DNA of 52,434 nt from Lentimicrobiaceae bacterium (GCA_023227965.1 JALOCA010000023.1:1-52434), one strand, 5' to 3'; positions 1-8,441 are shown, counted from the first letter of the stretch. Notes: a model not told the origin generated them from the letters alone. Made by a program: numbers and translations.

Positions 1-749
1 ATATCACTCGTTTTCAAAAGGAGGATGGAAATCTAATTTATAATTTTGATGATTATCAGATTGGTGATATGATAAGGGAAAATTCGTTACAAAGAAATTA
101 TTATGGTTATTCGCTTGACAATGTACCTGAAAGAGGTATGAAAATAAAGGATAACTATCTTATTTTTACTAATAATAACTTAGAAGAAAAAATTTACAAT
201 CTGAAAGATAAAAGGAAATTACTGGGTGAGCATAATATATTAAATATAATGGCGGCTGCAATTGTGTGTAATTTGTTGAATATTAAAAATTCTGATATTT
301 CAGCCGGAATCAATAGTTTTTCTCCTCTGCCACATCGTTTGGAATATATTGGTGTATTTTGTGGCATACATTTTTATAATGATTCAATTGCTACAATACC
401 GGAGGCGACCATTCGGGCAGTACAAACACTTAAAACAGTTGATACACTTATTGTTGGAGGTTTTGACAGAGGAATAAATTATCAGCCATTAGTGGATTTT
501 ATTGCTGCGTCAGAGATACAGAATATAATATGTACAGGGGATGCCGGAAAAAGGATTTCATATCTTTTGAATGAAAAAGAAAAAAAATATTTGTTTACGG
601 AATCTTATGAAGAAATTATTCAATTGGCTATGAAGTATACTCGTAAAAATACAATTTGCCTGCTTTCACCTGCTGCAGCAAGCTATGATAAGTTTAAAAA
701 TTTTGAGGAGAGGGGAAATGTATTTAAAGAACTATTAAAGAATTATTAA
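1..749 (+). CDS. murD: MurD-type UDP-MurNAc-L-alanine:glutamate ligase, C-terminal part (5' end outside window)
   Basis: This is the C-terminal part of a cytosolic Mur ligase that adds glutamate to UDP-MurNAc-L-Ala in peptidoglycan synthesis. The frame is open to the left edge (codons in phase from base 3), so the ATG at 69 is internal. Visible parts are the end of the central ATPase domain (GEHNILNIMAAA, the Mur-ligase E/H-N-x-x-N region) and the C-terminal glutamate-binding domain, with LPHRLE, a YNDS segment, VGGFDRG and a tail SPAAASYDKFKNFEERG that matches MurD. The usual NDSKATN motif reads NDSIATIPEAT and the lysine expected in the GGxxK region is arginine, so this may be a MurD2-like branch. 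Its stop overlaps the stop of the convergent gene by four bases. The family is clear; the subtype is inference. Confidence 0.85.
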   Translation, partial: ITRFQKEDGNLIYNFDDYQIGDMIRENSLQRNYYGYSLDNVPERGMKIKDNYLIFTNNNLEEKIYNLKDKRKLLGEHNILNIMAAAIVCNLLNIKNSDISAGINSFSPLPHRLEYIGVFCGIHFYNDSIATIPEATIRAVQTLKTVDTLIVGGFDRGINYQPLVDFIAASEIQNIICTGDAGKRISYLLNEKEKKYLFTESYEEIIQLAMKYTRKNTICLLSPAAASYDKFKNFEERGNVFKELLKNY

Positions 750-1447
750 AATTTTAAATTATATTCTTCTAAAAATTTTTGTTCTAATAAATTACTTTTT
801 TTAATTGAATTTTTCATCCATAAAAGTAAAACATCTATTTTTTCTTCTTGAGTAAGTTTCCATGATAATTCTTGGTTTCTTATCTTATTTGCAAAATAAA
901 ACATGCTTATTGCAGCAGAAACAGAAATATTAAAACTTTCTGTAAATCCGTACATTGGAATTTTAACAAAATAATCTGCTTGTTTGTATGCCTCTTCTGA
1001 AAGCCCATTAAGTTCAGTGCCAAAAACCAGAGCAAATGGGGAGTCAATGGGTAGTGTATCAATCGAATAAGCATCCTTGTGCAAAACAGTAGCAACTATG
1101 CGGTACCCTTTATCCTTTAACTGTTGCAAACAGAATGTAGAGGCATCCTTTTTTTGTTTATATCTGTATAAACTTAGCCATTTACTTGCTCCCAGTGCTA
1201 TATCGGAATTTATCTCAAAATGATTGGAGTTTTCGATGATATGCACATCCTGTACTCCAAAACAGTCACAACTGCGAAGAACGGCGCTTGCATTATGGGA
1301 TTGAAAAATATTTTCAAGTACTATTGAAAAATATTTTGTTCTGTTTTCTATTATAGTATTAAATTTCTGCATTCGTTCAGATGTAATGAAAGAAGATAAA
1401 TAATCTGACATCTGCTGTTTTGCGGTAAAAGAAAGGTTTTTGTGCAT
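746..1447 (-). CDS. trmH: TrmH-family tRNA (guanosine-2'-O)-methyltransferase
   Basis: This SPOUT-class RNA methyltransferase most likely makes Gm18 in the tRNA D-loop using S-adenosylmethionine. All three SpoU motifs are present. Motif 1 lies around residues 45-60 (ENIFQSHNASAVLRSCDCFG, with N52 and catalytic-type R58), motif 2 is ALVFGTELNGLS and motif 3 is IPMYGFTESFNISVSAA. The 233 aa length fits TrmH rather than the longer RlmB, which carries an L30e-like N-terminal domain, and the short helical extensions at both ends also fit TrmH. The ATG is at 1447 on the minus strand. It is convergent with the murD-type gene with a 4-base overlap and has no operon partner. The specific tRNA position is inferred from family resemblance. 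Confidence 0.88.
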   Translation of the reverse strand: MHKNLSFTAKQQMSDYLSSFITSERMQKFNTIIENRTKYFSIVLENIFQSHNASAVLRSCDCFGVQDVHIIENSNHFEINSDIALGASKWLSLYRYKQKKDASTFCLQQLKDKGYRIVATVLHKDAYSIDTLPIDSPFALVFGTELNGLSEEAYKQADYFVKIPMYGFTESFNISVSAAISMFYFANKIRNQELSWKLTQEEKIDVLLLWMKNSIKKSNLLEQKFLEEYNLKF

Positions 1448-1526
1448 GAGAATATGTGTTAATTAAAACATAATTAATGAAATAATGGCGAAAAATAAAA
1501 AATTTTCAAGAATGAATAAAAAAAAT

Positions 1527-1534
1527 TAATTTTG
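1527..1534 (+). promoter_or_regulatory. Putative Bacteroidota -7 box for the TPR gene
   Basis: TAATTTTG matches the Bacteroidota -7 consensus TAnnTTTG and lies 19 bases before the ATG at 1554. No clear TTG -33 element sits at the proper spacing. Confidence 0.45.
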
Positions 1535-1553
1535 CCGCTCAAATTTAATAACT

Positions 1554-2246
1554 ATGGCAAAAAAAACCGATGCTACAGAAGAAAAAATTCAGGCAGTAGA
1601 AGACGCCTTAGGAAAAACGGAATTATTCATTGAAAAAAATCGCAAAATTATTTCTATAGTGATAGGAATAATTCTTGTGGTATTGTTAGGATATTTCGGG
1701 TTCAAAAAATTCTATTTGGCACCTCGTGAAAAAGAAGCACAATCTCAAATGTTTATGGCTGAGAAGTATTTTGAACAAGACTCATTGGATAAAGCCTTAA
1801 ACGGGGACGGAAATTATTCAGGTTTTTTAAAAATCATTGAGGACTACAGTATTACTAAATCTGCAAACTTAGCACATTATTACACAGGTATCTGCTTTCT
1901 GAAAAAAGGACAATTTGAAAAAGCTATTGATTATCTTGAGGATTTTAATGGTGATGATGAATTTGTAGCCCCAATGGCAGTCGGTGCTCTTGGTGATGCA
2001 TACATGGAATTAGGAAAGACTGATAAAGCATTGGCATATTATATTAAAGCTGCTGAAAAGAAAACCAATGACCTGACCTCTCCTGCTTTTTATTTTAAAG
2101 TAGCATTGACATACGAAAAAATGAAGGACTACCAGAAAGCTTTGGATACTTATAAGAAAATTCAAACTGAATTTCCCAAAAGTGCCGTTGCACGTGATAT
2201 TGAACGTTATATAGCCAGAGCAGAAGGAATGCTTGAAAATAAATAA
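1554..2246 (+). CDS. Membrane-anchored TPR protein (YfgM/YbgF-like layout)
   Basis: This 230 aa protein has a charged N-terminus, one membrane segment (about residues 35-55, IISIVIGIILVVLLGYFGF) and then tetratricopeptide-type helical pairs to the C-terminus. Examples are LAHYYTGICFLKKGQFEKAI, AVGALGDAYMELGKTDKALA and FYFKVALTYEKMKDYQKAL. A single-pass anchor followed by TPRs outside the cytoplasm is the layout of YfgM-like proteins, which act with secretion and folding factors. That role is inference; the anchor and repeats are visible. It stands alone between a good -7 box and a strong hairpin terminator, so it is probably monocistronic. Confidence 0.8.
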   Translation: MAKKTDATEEKIQAVEDALGKTELFIEKNRKIISIVIGIILVVLLGYFGFKKFYLAPREKEAQSQMFMAEKYFEQDSLDKALNGDGNYSGFLKIIEDYSITKSANLAHYYTGICFLKKGQFEKAIDYLEDFNGDDEFVAPMAVGALGDAYMELGKTDKALAYYIKAAEKKTNDLTSPAFYFKVALTYEKMKDYQKALDTYKKIQTEFPKSAVARDIERYIARAEGMLENK

Positions 2247-2274
2247 AACTGTAAAGTAATTACTTTTCAATATA

Positions 2275-2306
2275 AATCCTGATATTTGCCTATCAGGATT
2301 TTTTTT
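2275..2306 (+). terminator. Intrinsic terminator after the TPR gene, abutting the fmt start
   Basis: AATCCTGATA (2275-2284) and TATCAGGATT (2291-2300) form a perfect 10-bp stem with a 6-base loop, followed by six more T (2301-2306). The last T directly precedes the ATG of fmt at 2307, an unusual packing. Confidence 0.88.
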
Positions 2307-3278
2307 ATGATGAAAAAGGACGTACATATCGTTTTTATGGGAACTCCCCGCTTTGCCGTGGCTTCCCTCGAGATTTTGTTAAAAAACAATTATACGATTT
2401 CTGGTGTAGTTACAACGCCTGACAAACCTGCGGGCAGAGGGCAGAAGCTAAGGATGTCAGATGTAAAGGAATATGCGTTACATCATCACCTGCATATTTT
2501 GCAACCAGATAATCTTAAAAATCCAATATTTATTAAGGAACTTATATCATTACATGCTGACCTTTTTATTGTAGTAGCCTATAGAATGCTCCCAGAAGTT
2601 GTATGGCGCATTCCTCCTTTGGGTACCGTTAACCTGCATGCTTCCTTATTGCCTGATTACAGAGGCGCAGCCCCGATTAATCATGCAATTATAAATGGGG
2701 AAACAGTCAGCGGGGTTACTACCTTTTTTATTGACAATACTATAGATACGGGCAACATTATTTTGAGAAAGGAAGTCCCTGTTTTTCCTGAGGAAACTGC
2801 AGGTGAATTGCATGATAGATTAATGCATACAGGAGCAGAAGTTGTACTGGAAACGGTTAAAATACTACAGCAAAATGCCGTAGTTACCTTTACCCAGGAA
2901 ACATTCTTACAAAATGATAAAAATAGAAAAATTGCTCCGAAAATATTTAAGGAAAACTGTAAAATTAATTGGAATCAGGATGTAAACATTGTATATAATT
3001 TTATCAGGGGATTGAGCCCTTACCCAGCGGCTTTTACAGAATTAAATTCACATGAAGGTGAAAAATTTATTATTAAAATATTTCGGGCAGAAAAAATAAC
3101 AAATAAGCAAATAGCAACTCCAGGTACTGTAATTGTAGAAAACAATATTAATTTGTATTTGGCTTGCACTAACGGTTGGTTAAGGATTACCGAGTTACAG
3201 CTTTCTGGGAAAAAAAAGTTGTCTTCTGCTGATTTTTTGAATGGTTTTTCTGTTAATAACCTTTGGACGGCATTTTAG
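2307..3278 (+). CDS. fmt: Methionyl-tRNA formyltransferase
   Basis: This cytosolic enzyme transfers a formyl group from 10-formyl-tetrahydrofolate to initiator Met-tRNA. The N-terminal catalytic domain shows MGTPRFAVASLEIL, TTPDKPAGRGQKL and VVAYRMLP. It also carries the formyltransferase signature NLHASLLPDYRGAAPINHAI, whose Asn and His match the catalytic residues, and TIDTGNII. The C-terminal OB-fold tRNA-binding domain follows IAPKIFKENCKINW. ATG 2307 (or the adjacent ATG 2310) is chosen, giving 323 or 322 aa; an upstream TTG at 2286 lies inside the terminator loop and is unlikely. There is no room for a normal leader after the terminator, so expression may come from read-through or a start within the hairpin region. 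The function is certain by motif; the start arrangement is odd. Confidence 0.95.
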   Translation: MMKKDVHIVFMGTPRFAVASLEILLKNNYTISGVVTTPDKPAGRGQKLRMSDVKEYALHHHLHILQPDNLKNPIFIKELISLHADLFIVVAYRMLPEVVWRIPPLGTVNLHASLLPDYRGAAPINHAIINGETVSGVTTFFIDNTIDTGNIILRKEVPVFPEETAGELHDRLMHTGAEVVLETVKILQQNAVVTFTQETFLQNDKNRKIAPKIFKENCKINWNQDVNIVYNFIRGLSPYPAAFTELNSHEGEKFIIKIFRAEKITNKQIATPGTVIVENNINLYLACTNGWLRITELQLSGKKKLSSADFLNGFSVNNLWTAF

Positions 3279-3394
3279 AGTGTCTATGGGAATTTTAGGT
3301 TAATAAATTTAAAAAAGTTATAAACAAAACAGCCTTTTTATTAACAATAAAGTTGCACTAATAGCAATATCATAAATTTTTATTAGAAAAAGGC

Positions 3395-3402
3395 TATATT
3401 TG
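3395..3402 (+). promoter_or_regulatory. Putative -7 box for the HU gene
   Basis: TATATTTG is a perfect TAnnTTTG element 39 bases before the HU start codon. The -33 element is not obvious. Confidence 0.55.
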
Positions 3403-3441
3403 CAATAGCTTTACCTTTTTATTCATAAAAAATTGAGAAAA

Positions 3442-3714
3442 ATGAAAAAATCGGAAATTATTGATGCCGTTGCAAAAGAATCCGGGTTTACCAAGGTTAT
3501 GTCCAAAAAAGCACTAGAAAATGTATTCACCGTGATTACACAAATCTTAAAAAGTGGCGAAAGTGTTACTATGAAAGGATTTGGAACTTTTAAAGTCATT
3601 AATCGTCCTGCAAGACAGGGACGTAACCCCAGAAGCGGGAAAAGTATGATAGTCCCTGCTAAAAAAGTAATAAAATTCAAAGCTGGTAATGAATTAGCTA
3701 AAGGAGTGAAGTAA
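3442..3714 (+). CDS. hup: HU-family DNA-binding protein
   Basis: This is a small nucleoid protein of 90 aa that would dimerise and bend DNA. The N-terminal helices (MKKSEIIDAVAKESGFTK) and the family signature GFGTFKVINRPARQGRNP, followed by RSGK in the DNA-binding arm, are typical of HU/IHF, as is the C-terminal AKKVIKFKAGNELAK. The ATG at 3442 is preferred; the frame extends to a TTG at 3433, which would add only three residues. It has its own -7 box and is followed by a bidirectional hairpin, so it is likely a single-gene transcript. HU and IHF subunits cannot be told apart with certainty here. Confidence 0.95.
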   Translation: MKKSEIIDAVAKESGFTKVMSKKALENVFTVITQILKSGESVTMKGFGTFKVINRPARQGRNPRSGKSMIVPAKKVIKFKAGNELAKGVK

Positions 3715-3721
3715 ATTATTT

Positions 3722-3762
3722 AATCTGAGGAAGATACATTTGTTTGTATTCTTCTTCAGATT
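3722..3762. terminator. Bidirectional terminator between HU and the glycosylase
   Basis: The 17-base arm at 3722-3738 and the 18-base arm at 3745-3762 pair with one G-U and one bulged base around a 6-base loop. T-rich sequence follows on the right and A-rich sequence lies on the left, so it can serve both convergent genes. The right arm overlaps the last codons of the glycosylase gene. Confidence 0.75.
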
Positions 3763-4331
3763 TTATAAATGAAACGCCAGGGGAGGAGAGCATCTTCCCC
3801 AGCGTAAGATATTCCTATTCTTGGTGAAGTAATTATTGATTTTTCGTCAGGATGTAAGGGTGTGCTTTCAATCCAAATCCGGTTACCAAGAAGGTCTTCG
3901 CCACTTTGTGAACTATGAATACCTAACAATACGCTTAATTTCCCGGGCCCGTTTGCCGTTTGTTTGGTTATATTTTTACCTTGATTCCTTGCTACTACAA
4001 TCGGGTTAGGTACTGAAAATTGCACTGCCCTGATAAGTACAGCATCGGGAATACCTTCTTTGTTGGTTACTACATTAAACAGGGAATGTATTCCGTAACA
4101 CCGGTAAATATATGCTGTGCCGCCAATTTGGTACATGATTTTGGTGCAGGGAGTGTATCTGCCTCCATATGAATGGGATGCACGATCGACAATTCCTTTA
4201 TAAGCTTCTGTTTCTGTGATAATTGCTGAGACTGTTTCTCCAGTAAAACAGGTAACTAATTTTTTTCCTAACAGGTCTTTTGCAATTTGCACTACACCGT
4301 CTCGTAAATAAAAATCCCGGTTAAGCTTCAT
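3756..4331 (-). CDS. DNA-3-methyladenine glycosylase (AAG/MPG family)
   Basis: This monofunctional base-excision repair enzyme removes alkylated purines. At 191 aa it has the bacterial AAG size. Residues 36-60 contain the active-site block with TETEAY, where E42 matches the catalytic glutamate, then DRASHSYGGRYTPCTKIMY. YIYRCYGIHSLFNVVTN and LIRAVQ follow, and NGPGKLSVLLGI is the AAG C-terminal signature. The start codon overlaps the last 11 bases of recQ, so the two repair genes are cotranscribed and probably translationally coupled. The terminator at the 3' end is shared with the convergent HU gene. Confidence 0.93.
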   Translation of the reverse strand: MKLNRDFYLRDGVVQIAKDLLGKKLVTCFTGETVSAIITETEAYKGIVDRASHSYGGRYTPCTKIMYQIGGTAYIYRCYGIHSLFNVVTNKEGIPDAVLIRAVQFSVPNPIVVARNQGKNITKQTANGPGKLSVLLGIHSSQSGEDLLGNRIWIESTPLHPDEKSIITSPRIGISYAGEDALLPWRFIYKI

Positions 4332-6237
4332 TTCCTTTTGTCCAGCTAAATAAATTATTTTCAGAAGTGTAAATTTTCCCGTTTTCTTTTAGCCATTGAA
4401 TGGCTTTAAGTACCTTGTCTTCGGAAATTCCGTGAACTATGCTGGTAATCTGTATAATATCCATTGGATAGCGTTTCAGATGGGGCTTAATAATTTGAAT
4501 AATAGTATCCATTTCCAATTCGCTAAGTTCTGCTTTATTTCGTTCAACACAAACATCACAGGTTCCACAACGTTTGCCGTTTTTTTCTCCAAAATATTCC
4601 AGAAGTATTTGTAACCGGCAACGGTTTGTTGAACTGATATAACTGATAACATGTTGAAGCCTTTGGAATGCTGCTTGCTTTCTTTGAGCGTAATTTGCTT
4701 GTGAAATAGTTATATATTGATTATCAAGACGTTCTATTGCAAAGATGATTTCAGGAGAGTCAGGCTGAGGGATATATTCAATTACCTGCATTTTGTGTAG
4801 CGAATGCAAATACTTAATTACATCTTCTTTATGTATACTTCCCCTGTTTGCCAGTTCGGTTTCGCTAATTTTAACGAATTCAGAAAACACTCCTCCATAA
4901 GATCGTAAAATTAGTTTAATAAATGCCTCGAACCGTCCGTTTTCGACCTGAAAGCGGTACAATTCATCTTTTTGTAGACGAAAACAAATGCGTGAAGGAG
5001 TTCCAACGGCATCACTGACAATGATATACCCTTCTCTTTCAAGAATTTTTAATGTATTGTAAACTACGGTGGACTGGAAATTATAATTATTGCAAAATTG
5101 ATTTATATCAAAAGGGAATGCCATGTCTTTACCTGCACCTAAAGCTATTTGAAAATAGTTACATAAAGCCTGGTAAACTTTCAGTATGGTTTCAATGGGT
5201 GGGTAAGTTAGTTCAAAACTATTGGTTAATTCAGCAATATCGCTTTCATTGTACATTAAAACTGCGTAAGCGGGAAGTTCATCACGACCTGCCCTTCCTG
5301 CTTCCTGAAAGTAGGCTTCCAATGAATCAGGAACATCGGCATGTACGACAAAACGTACATTGGCTTTATCAATACCCATACCAAAAGCATTGGTGGCAAC
5401 CATTACCTTTTTTTGATTTTTAGTCCATGCGTTTTGTCGTTCTTCACGGGTTTTCATATCAAGACCCGCATGGTAAAAGGTGGCGCTAATACCATTTTTT
5501 TCGAGGAAAGCTGCCAGTTCATTAGTCTTTCGACGGTTACGAACATACACTATTCCCGTGTTTCCTGCCCATCTGGCAATCCTTAGAAGGCGGTTGAGCT
5601 TATCTTCTTCTTTTAAAACCACATAGGTAAGATTTTTTCTTACAAAACTCTTTTGAAAAAAAATAGGGTTTCGTAATGATAGTTTTTCTTTGATATCTAT
5701 AACCACTTCTGGTGTTGCAGTGGCTGTAAGCGCCAGTATAGGTATGTTGGGCAGGTATTCCCGAATGGCTGCAATGGATAGATAGGAAGGCCTGAAATCG
5801 TATCCCCACTGCGAAATACAATGGGCTTCATCTACTGTAAGAAGGCATACTTTCATTATTTTCAGCGCCTCTTTGAAAATATCGTTTTCTAACCTTTCGG
5901 GAGAAATATATAAAATTTTCACATCTCCATAAATACAATTGTTGAAAACTACTTCCATTTCAAAATGGTGCATACCTGAATGCAAAGCCCTGGCTTTTAT
6001 CCCTTTTTTTGTCAGGTTCTCTACCTGGTCCTTCATGAGCGCTATAAGAGGCGTAACTACAATGCATACACCTTCAAGAGCTAATGCAGGAATTTGAAAA
6101 CACAAGGATTTTCCCCCTCCGGTAGGCATAAGTGCAAGGGTATCTTTTCCTTCCATTACCGAATGGATTATTTCTTCCTGTAAAGGGCGAAAAGAAGAAA
6201 ATCCCCAATATTTAAGCAACAGATTTCGAAGTGGCAT
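4321..6237 (-). CDS. recQ: ATP-dependent DNA helicase RecQ
   Basis: This is a superfamily 2 3'-5' DNA helicase for recombination and fork repair. It is 638 aa. The Walker A block MPTGGGKS is at residues 37-44 (K43) and DEAH at 136-139. The RecQ aromatic loop HCISQWGYDFRP follows directly. The motif V-VI block ATNAFGMGIDKANVRFVVH and QEAGRAGRD comes later. The RecQ-Ct zinc site is seen as a Cys before LQILLEYFGEKNGKRCGTCDVC, followed by winged-helix sequence. No clear HRDC domain follows; the tail looks like a second small helical or winged domain ending in WTKGNEA, as in many Bacteroidota RecQ proteins. It overlaps the downstream glycosylase gene by 11 bases. Confidence 0.96.
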   Translation of the reverse strand: MPLRNLLLKYWGFSSFRPLQEEIIHSVMEGKDTLALMPTGGGKSLCFQIPALALEGVCIVVTPLIALMKDQVENLTKKGIKARALHSGMHHFEMEVVFNNCIYGDVKILYISPERLENDIFKEALKIMKVCLLTVDEAHCISQWGYDFRPSYLSIAAIREYLPNIPILALTATATPEVVIDIKEKLSLRNPIFFQKSFVRKNLTYVVLKEEDKLNRLLRIARWAGNTGIVYVRNRRKTNELAAFLEKNGISATFYHAGLDMKTREERQNAWTKNQKKVMVATNAFGMGIDKANVRFVVHADVPDSLEAYFQEAGRAGRDELPAYAVLMYNESDIAELTNSFELTYPPIETILKVYQALCNYFQIALGAGKDMAFPFDINQFCNNYNFQSTVVYNTLKILEREGYIIVSDAVGTPSRICFRLQKDELYRFQVENGRFEAFIKLILRSYGGVFSEFVKISETELANRGSIHKEDVIKYLHSLHKMQVIEYIPQPDSPEIIFAIERLDNQYITISQANYAQRKQAAFQRLQHVISYISSTNRCRLQILLEYFGEKNGKRCGTCDVCVERNKAELSELEMDTIIQIIKPHLKRYPMDIIQITSIVHGISEDKVLKAIQWLKENGKIYTSENNLFSWTKGNEA

Positions 6238-6336
6238 TATGCATAAAACTTTATACGAAAGTACAAAATTTGGAGTTTCTTAAACTGAATTAATGCGATT
6301 TTAATTAAAAATGTTGGAAAATGCTATTGGCAAACT

Positions 6337-6368
6337 TTTGTCTGACAATTATTAAATACGTATTTTTG
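6337..6368 (+). promoter_or_regulatory. Complete Bacteroidota-type promoter for the glycosyltransferase
   Basis: TTTG (6337-6340), a 20-base spacer and TATTTTTG (6361-6368) match the -33/-7 consensus at its normal spacing. The ATG lies 22 bases beyond the -7 box. Confidence 0.75.
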
Positions 6369-6390
6369 GCAATTCGAATACCAATAATTG

Positions 6391-8358
6391 ATGAAACTAT
6401 CTGTAATCATCGTAAATTATAATGTAAAATATTTTTTGGAGCAATGTCTGCATTCTGTGATTAGGGCAACAGAAGGTATTGATTCAGAGATATATGTTGT
6501 GGATAACAATTCCGTAGATAGTTCCTGTGCCATGGTAAGGGAAAAATTTGGATTTGTACATTTGATTGAAAATAAAGAAAATAAAGGTTTTTCGGTTGCC
6601 AATAACCAGGCATTGCGATTAGCAAAGGGAGAATATGTATTGCTACTGAATCCTGACACCATAGTGGAAGACGAAACATTCAGGAAAACACTCTTTTTCA
6701 TGGACTCGCATCCTGATGCCGGCGGTTTGGGTGTTAAAATGGTTGACGGTAGCGGACGGTTTCTTCCCGAATCGAAAAGAGGGTTACCAACGCCCATGGT
6801 GGCTTTCTATAAAGTTTTCGGACTTGCAAAGCTTTTCCCCAGATCAAAAACTTTTGGGAAATACCATTTAGGGCATCTTGACAAAGATAAAATTGCGGAA
6901 GTAGATATTCTTGCCGGAGCATTTATGATGATCAGGAAGAGCGTTCTTGATGCTGTCGGCTTACTTGATGAAACCTTTTTTATGTATGGAGAGGATATTG
7001 ACCTCTCGTTCCGGATTCAGCAGTCGGGAAAGAAAAATTACTACTTTCCGGAAACCCGCATTATTCATTACAAAGGGGAAAGCACTAAAAAAAGCAGTGT
7101 AAATTATGTTTTTACCTTTTATAATGCAATGATAATTTTTGCACGCAAACATTTTTCAAAACAAAATGCGACCTTTTTTTCGTTCTTAATACATACTGCT
7201 ATATATCTAAGGGCTTTTTTAGCCCTTATCAGCCGTTTTTTCAAAAAGATATTCCTTCCGTTTCTTGATGCCGGATTAATTTTTACTGGGATATTTTTCT
7301 TCAAAAACTATTGGGAAAAGTACCAGGTTTATAGTTATGGCGGACATTATCCACCTGAATATATGACAATTGTTGTTCCGGCGTACCTCTGTATCTGGAT
7401 ACTTTCGGTGCTTATCTGCGGCGGTTACGACAAACCATTAAGGTTGTCAAAAACAATGCAGGGAATATTTGCCGGTACTGTATTTATACTGGTTTTTTAT
7501 GCACTTTTACCCGAGCATTACAGATATTCAAGAGCATTGCTGCTGCTGGGGGGAGGATGGGCATTACTTTCAATGATGCTTGATCGTGTAATACTTGCAT
7601 TTACAAAAATAAAAGGTTTCAGGCTCAGCACAAACCGGAACCTGCGTTTTATTATTGCGGGAGAAAAAGAAGAAGCGGAAAGGGTTGCCGGATTATTACG
7701 AAATACTTACATAAACCCGGGTTTTATTGGATTTGTAAGTCAGGAGACGAATCCGGAAACGATAGAAGGCTGGATTGGTAATTTGTCGCAACTGAAGGAT
7801 ATTATTACTATTTATCAGATTGATGAAGTGATTTTTTGCGCCAGAGATATACCTGCCCATACTATTATTGACAAAATATCTGAATTCCAGACAATGGAAG
7901 TCGAATGTAAAATAGCTCCCCCCGAAAGCCTCTCTATCATAGGCAGTAAATCCATCAATACTTCCGGAGATTTGTATATCATTGATATTAACTCTATCGG
8001 AAAAATTAACAATCGCCGGAATAAACGTCTGTTTGATTTAATAACATCCATTTTATTAATAATATTTTCGCCCGTTGTTGCTTTTTTTCAGAAGAAACCA
8101 CTCGGTTTTTTAATGAATTGTATAAGGGTACTTTTGGGAAACCGGACATGGGTGGGATATTATACAGACAATGAAATTTCCGTGTTACATTTGCCAAAAC
8201 TCAGAACAGGAATTCTTTCCCCTTTAAACGCTGTTCAGAATATTTCATTGGATAATGAAACTATCAACAGGCTGAATCTGTTGTATGCCCGTGATTTCAA
8301 GATCAACAACGAAATAAAAATTTTTTATAAGGGTTTTTCAATGCTTGGCAGAGTCTGA
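6391..8358 (+). CDS. GT2 glycosyltransferase fused to a membrane module and a degenerate sugar-transferase-like domain
   Basis: The protein has 655 aa in three parts. Residues 1-250 are a family 2 glycosyltransferase of the rhamnosyltransferase type: VIIVNYNVKYFLEQCLHSV, VDNNSVDSS, LLLNPDT (the DxD-like metal site) and MYGEDIDLSFR. About 265-406 hold hydrophobic helices, then a Rossmann-like segment (RFIIAGEKEEAERVAGLL). The end (about 549-655) starts with KRLFDLITSILLIIFSPVV, which resembles the membrane anchor of polyprenyl-phosphate sugar transferases. However, the expected catalytic core and the VRPGLTG-type motif are absent. It likely glycosylates a lipid-linked or surface glycan at the inner membrane; that is inference. 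ATG 6391 is chosen over the in-frame TTG at 6388. The acceptor is unknown. Confidence 0.8.
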   Translation: MKLSVIIVNYNVKYFLEQCLHSVIRATEGIDSEIYVVDNNSVDSSCAMVREKFGFVHLIENKENKGFSVANNQALRLAKGEYVLLLNPDTIVEDETFRKTLFFMDSHPDAGGLGVKMVDGSGRFLPESKRGLPTPMVAFYKVFGLAKLFPRSKTFGKYHLGHLDKDKIAEVDILAGAFMMIRKSVLDAVGLLDETFFMYGEDIDLSFRIQQSGKKNYYFPETRIIHYKGESTKKSSVNYVFTFYNAMIIFARKHFSKQNATFFSFLIHTAIYLRAFLALISRFFKKIFLPFLDAGLIFTGIFFFKNYWEKYQVYSYGGHYPPEYMTIVVPAYLCIWILSVLICGGYDKPLRLSKTMQGIFAGTVFILVFYALLPEHYRYSRALLLLGGGWALLSMMLDRVILAFTKIKGFRLSTNRNLRFIIAGEKEEAERVAGLLRNTYINPGFIGFVSQETNPETIEGWIGNLSQLKDIITIYQIDEVIFCARDIPAHTIIDKISEFQTMEVECKIAPPESLSIIGSKSINTSGDLYIIDINSIGKINNRRNKRLFDLITSILLIIFSPVVAFFQKKPLGFLMNCIRVLLGNRTWVGYYTDNEISVLHLPKLRTGILSPLNAVQNISLDNETINRLNLLYARDFKINNEIKIFYKGFSMLGRV

Positions 8359-8441
8359 ACAAAACAATTTTTGTGAAAGTTTGTTATTTTTTTTGAATGC
8401 AATTCTTTTTTGTAATTATTTGATAAAAATACACTTTCATA

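Noticed and set aside
2010..2327. Minus-strand reading frame opposite the TPR gene
   Set aside because: Shadow of the TPR gene, low-complexity aromatic composition and no family features.
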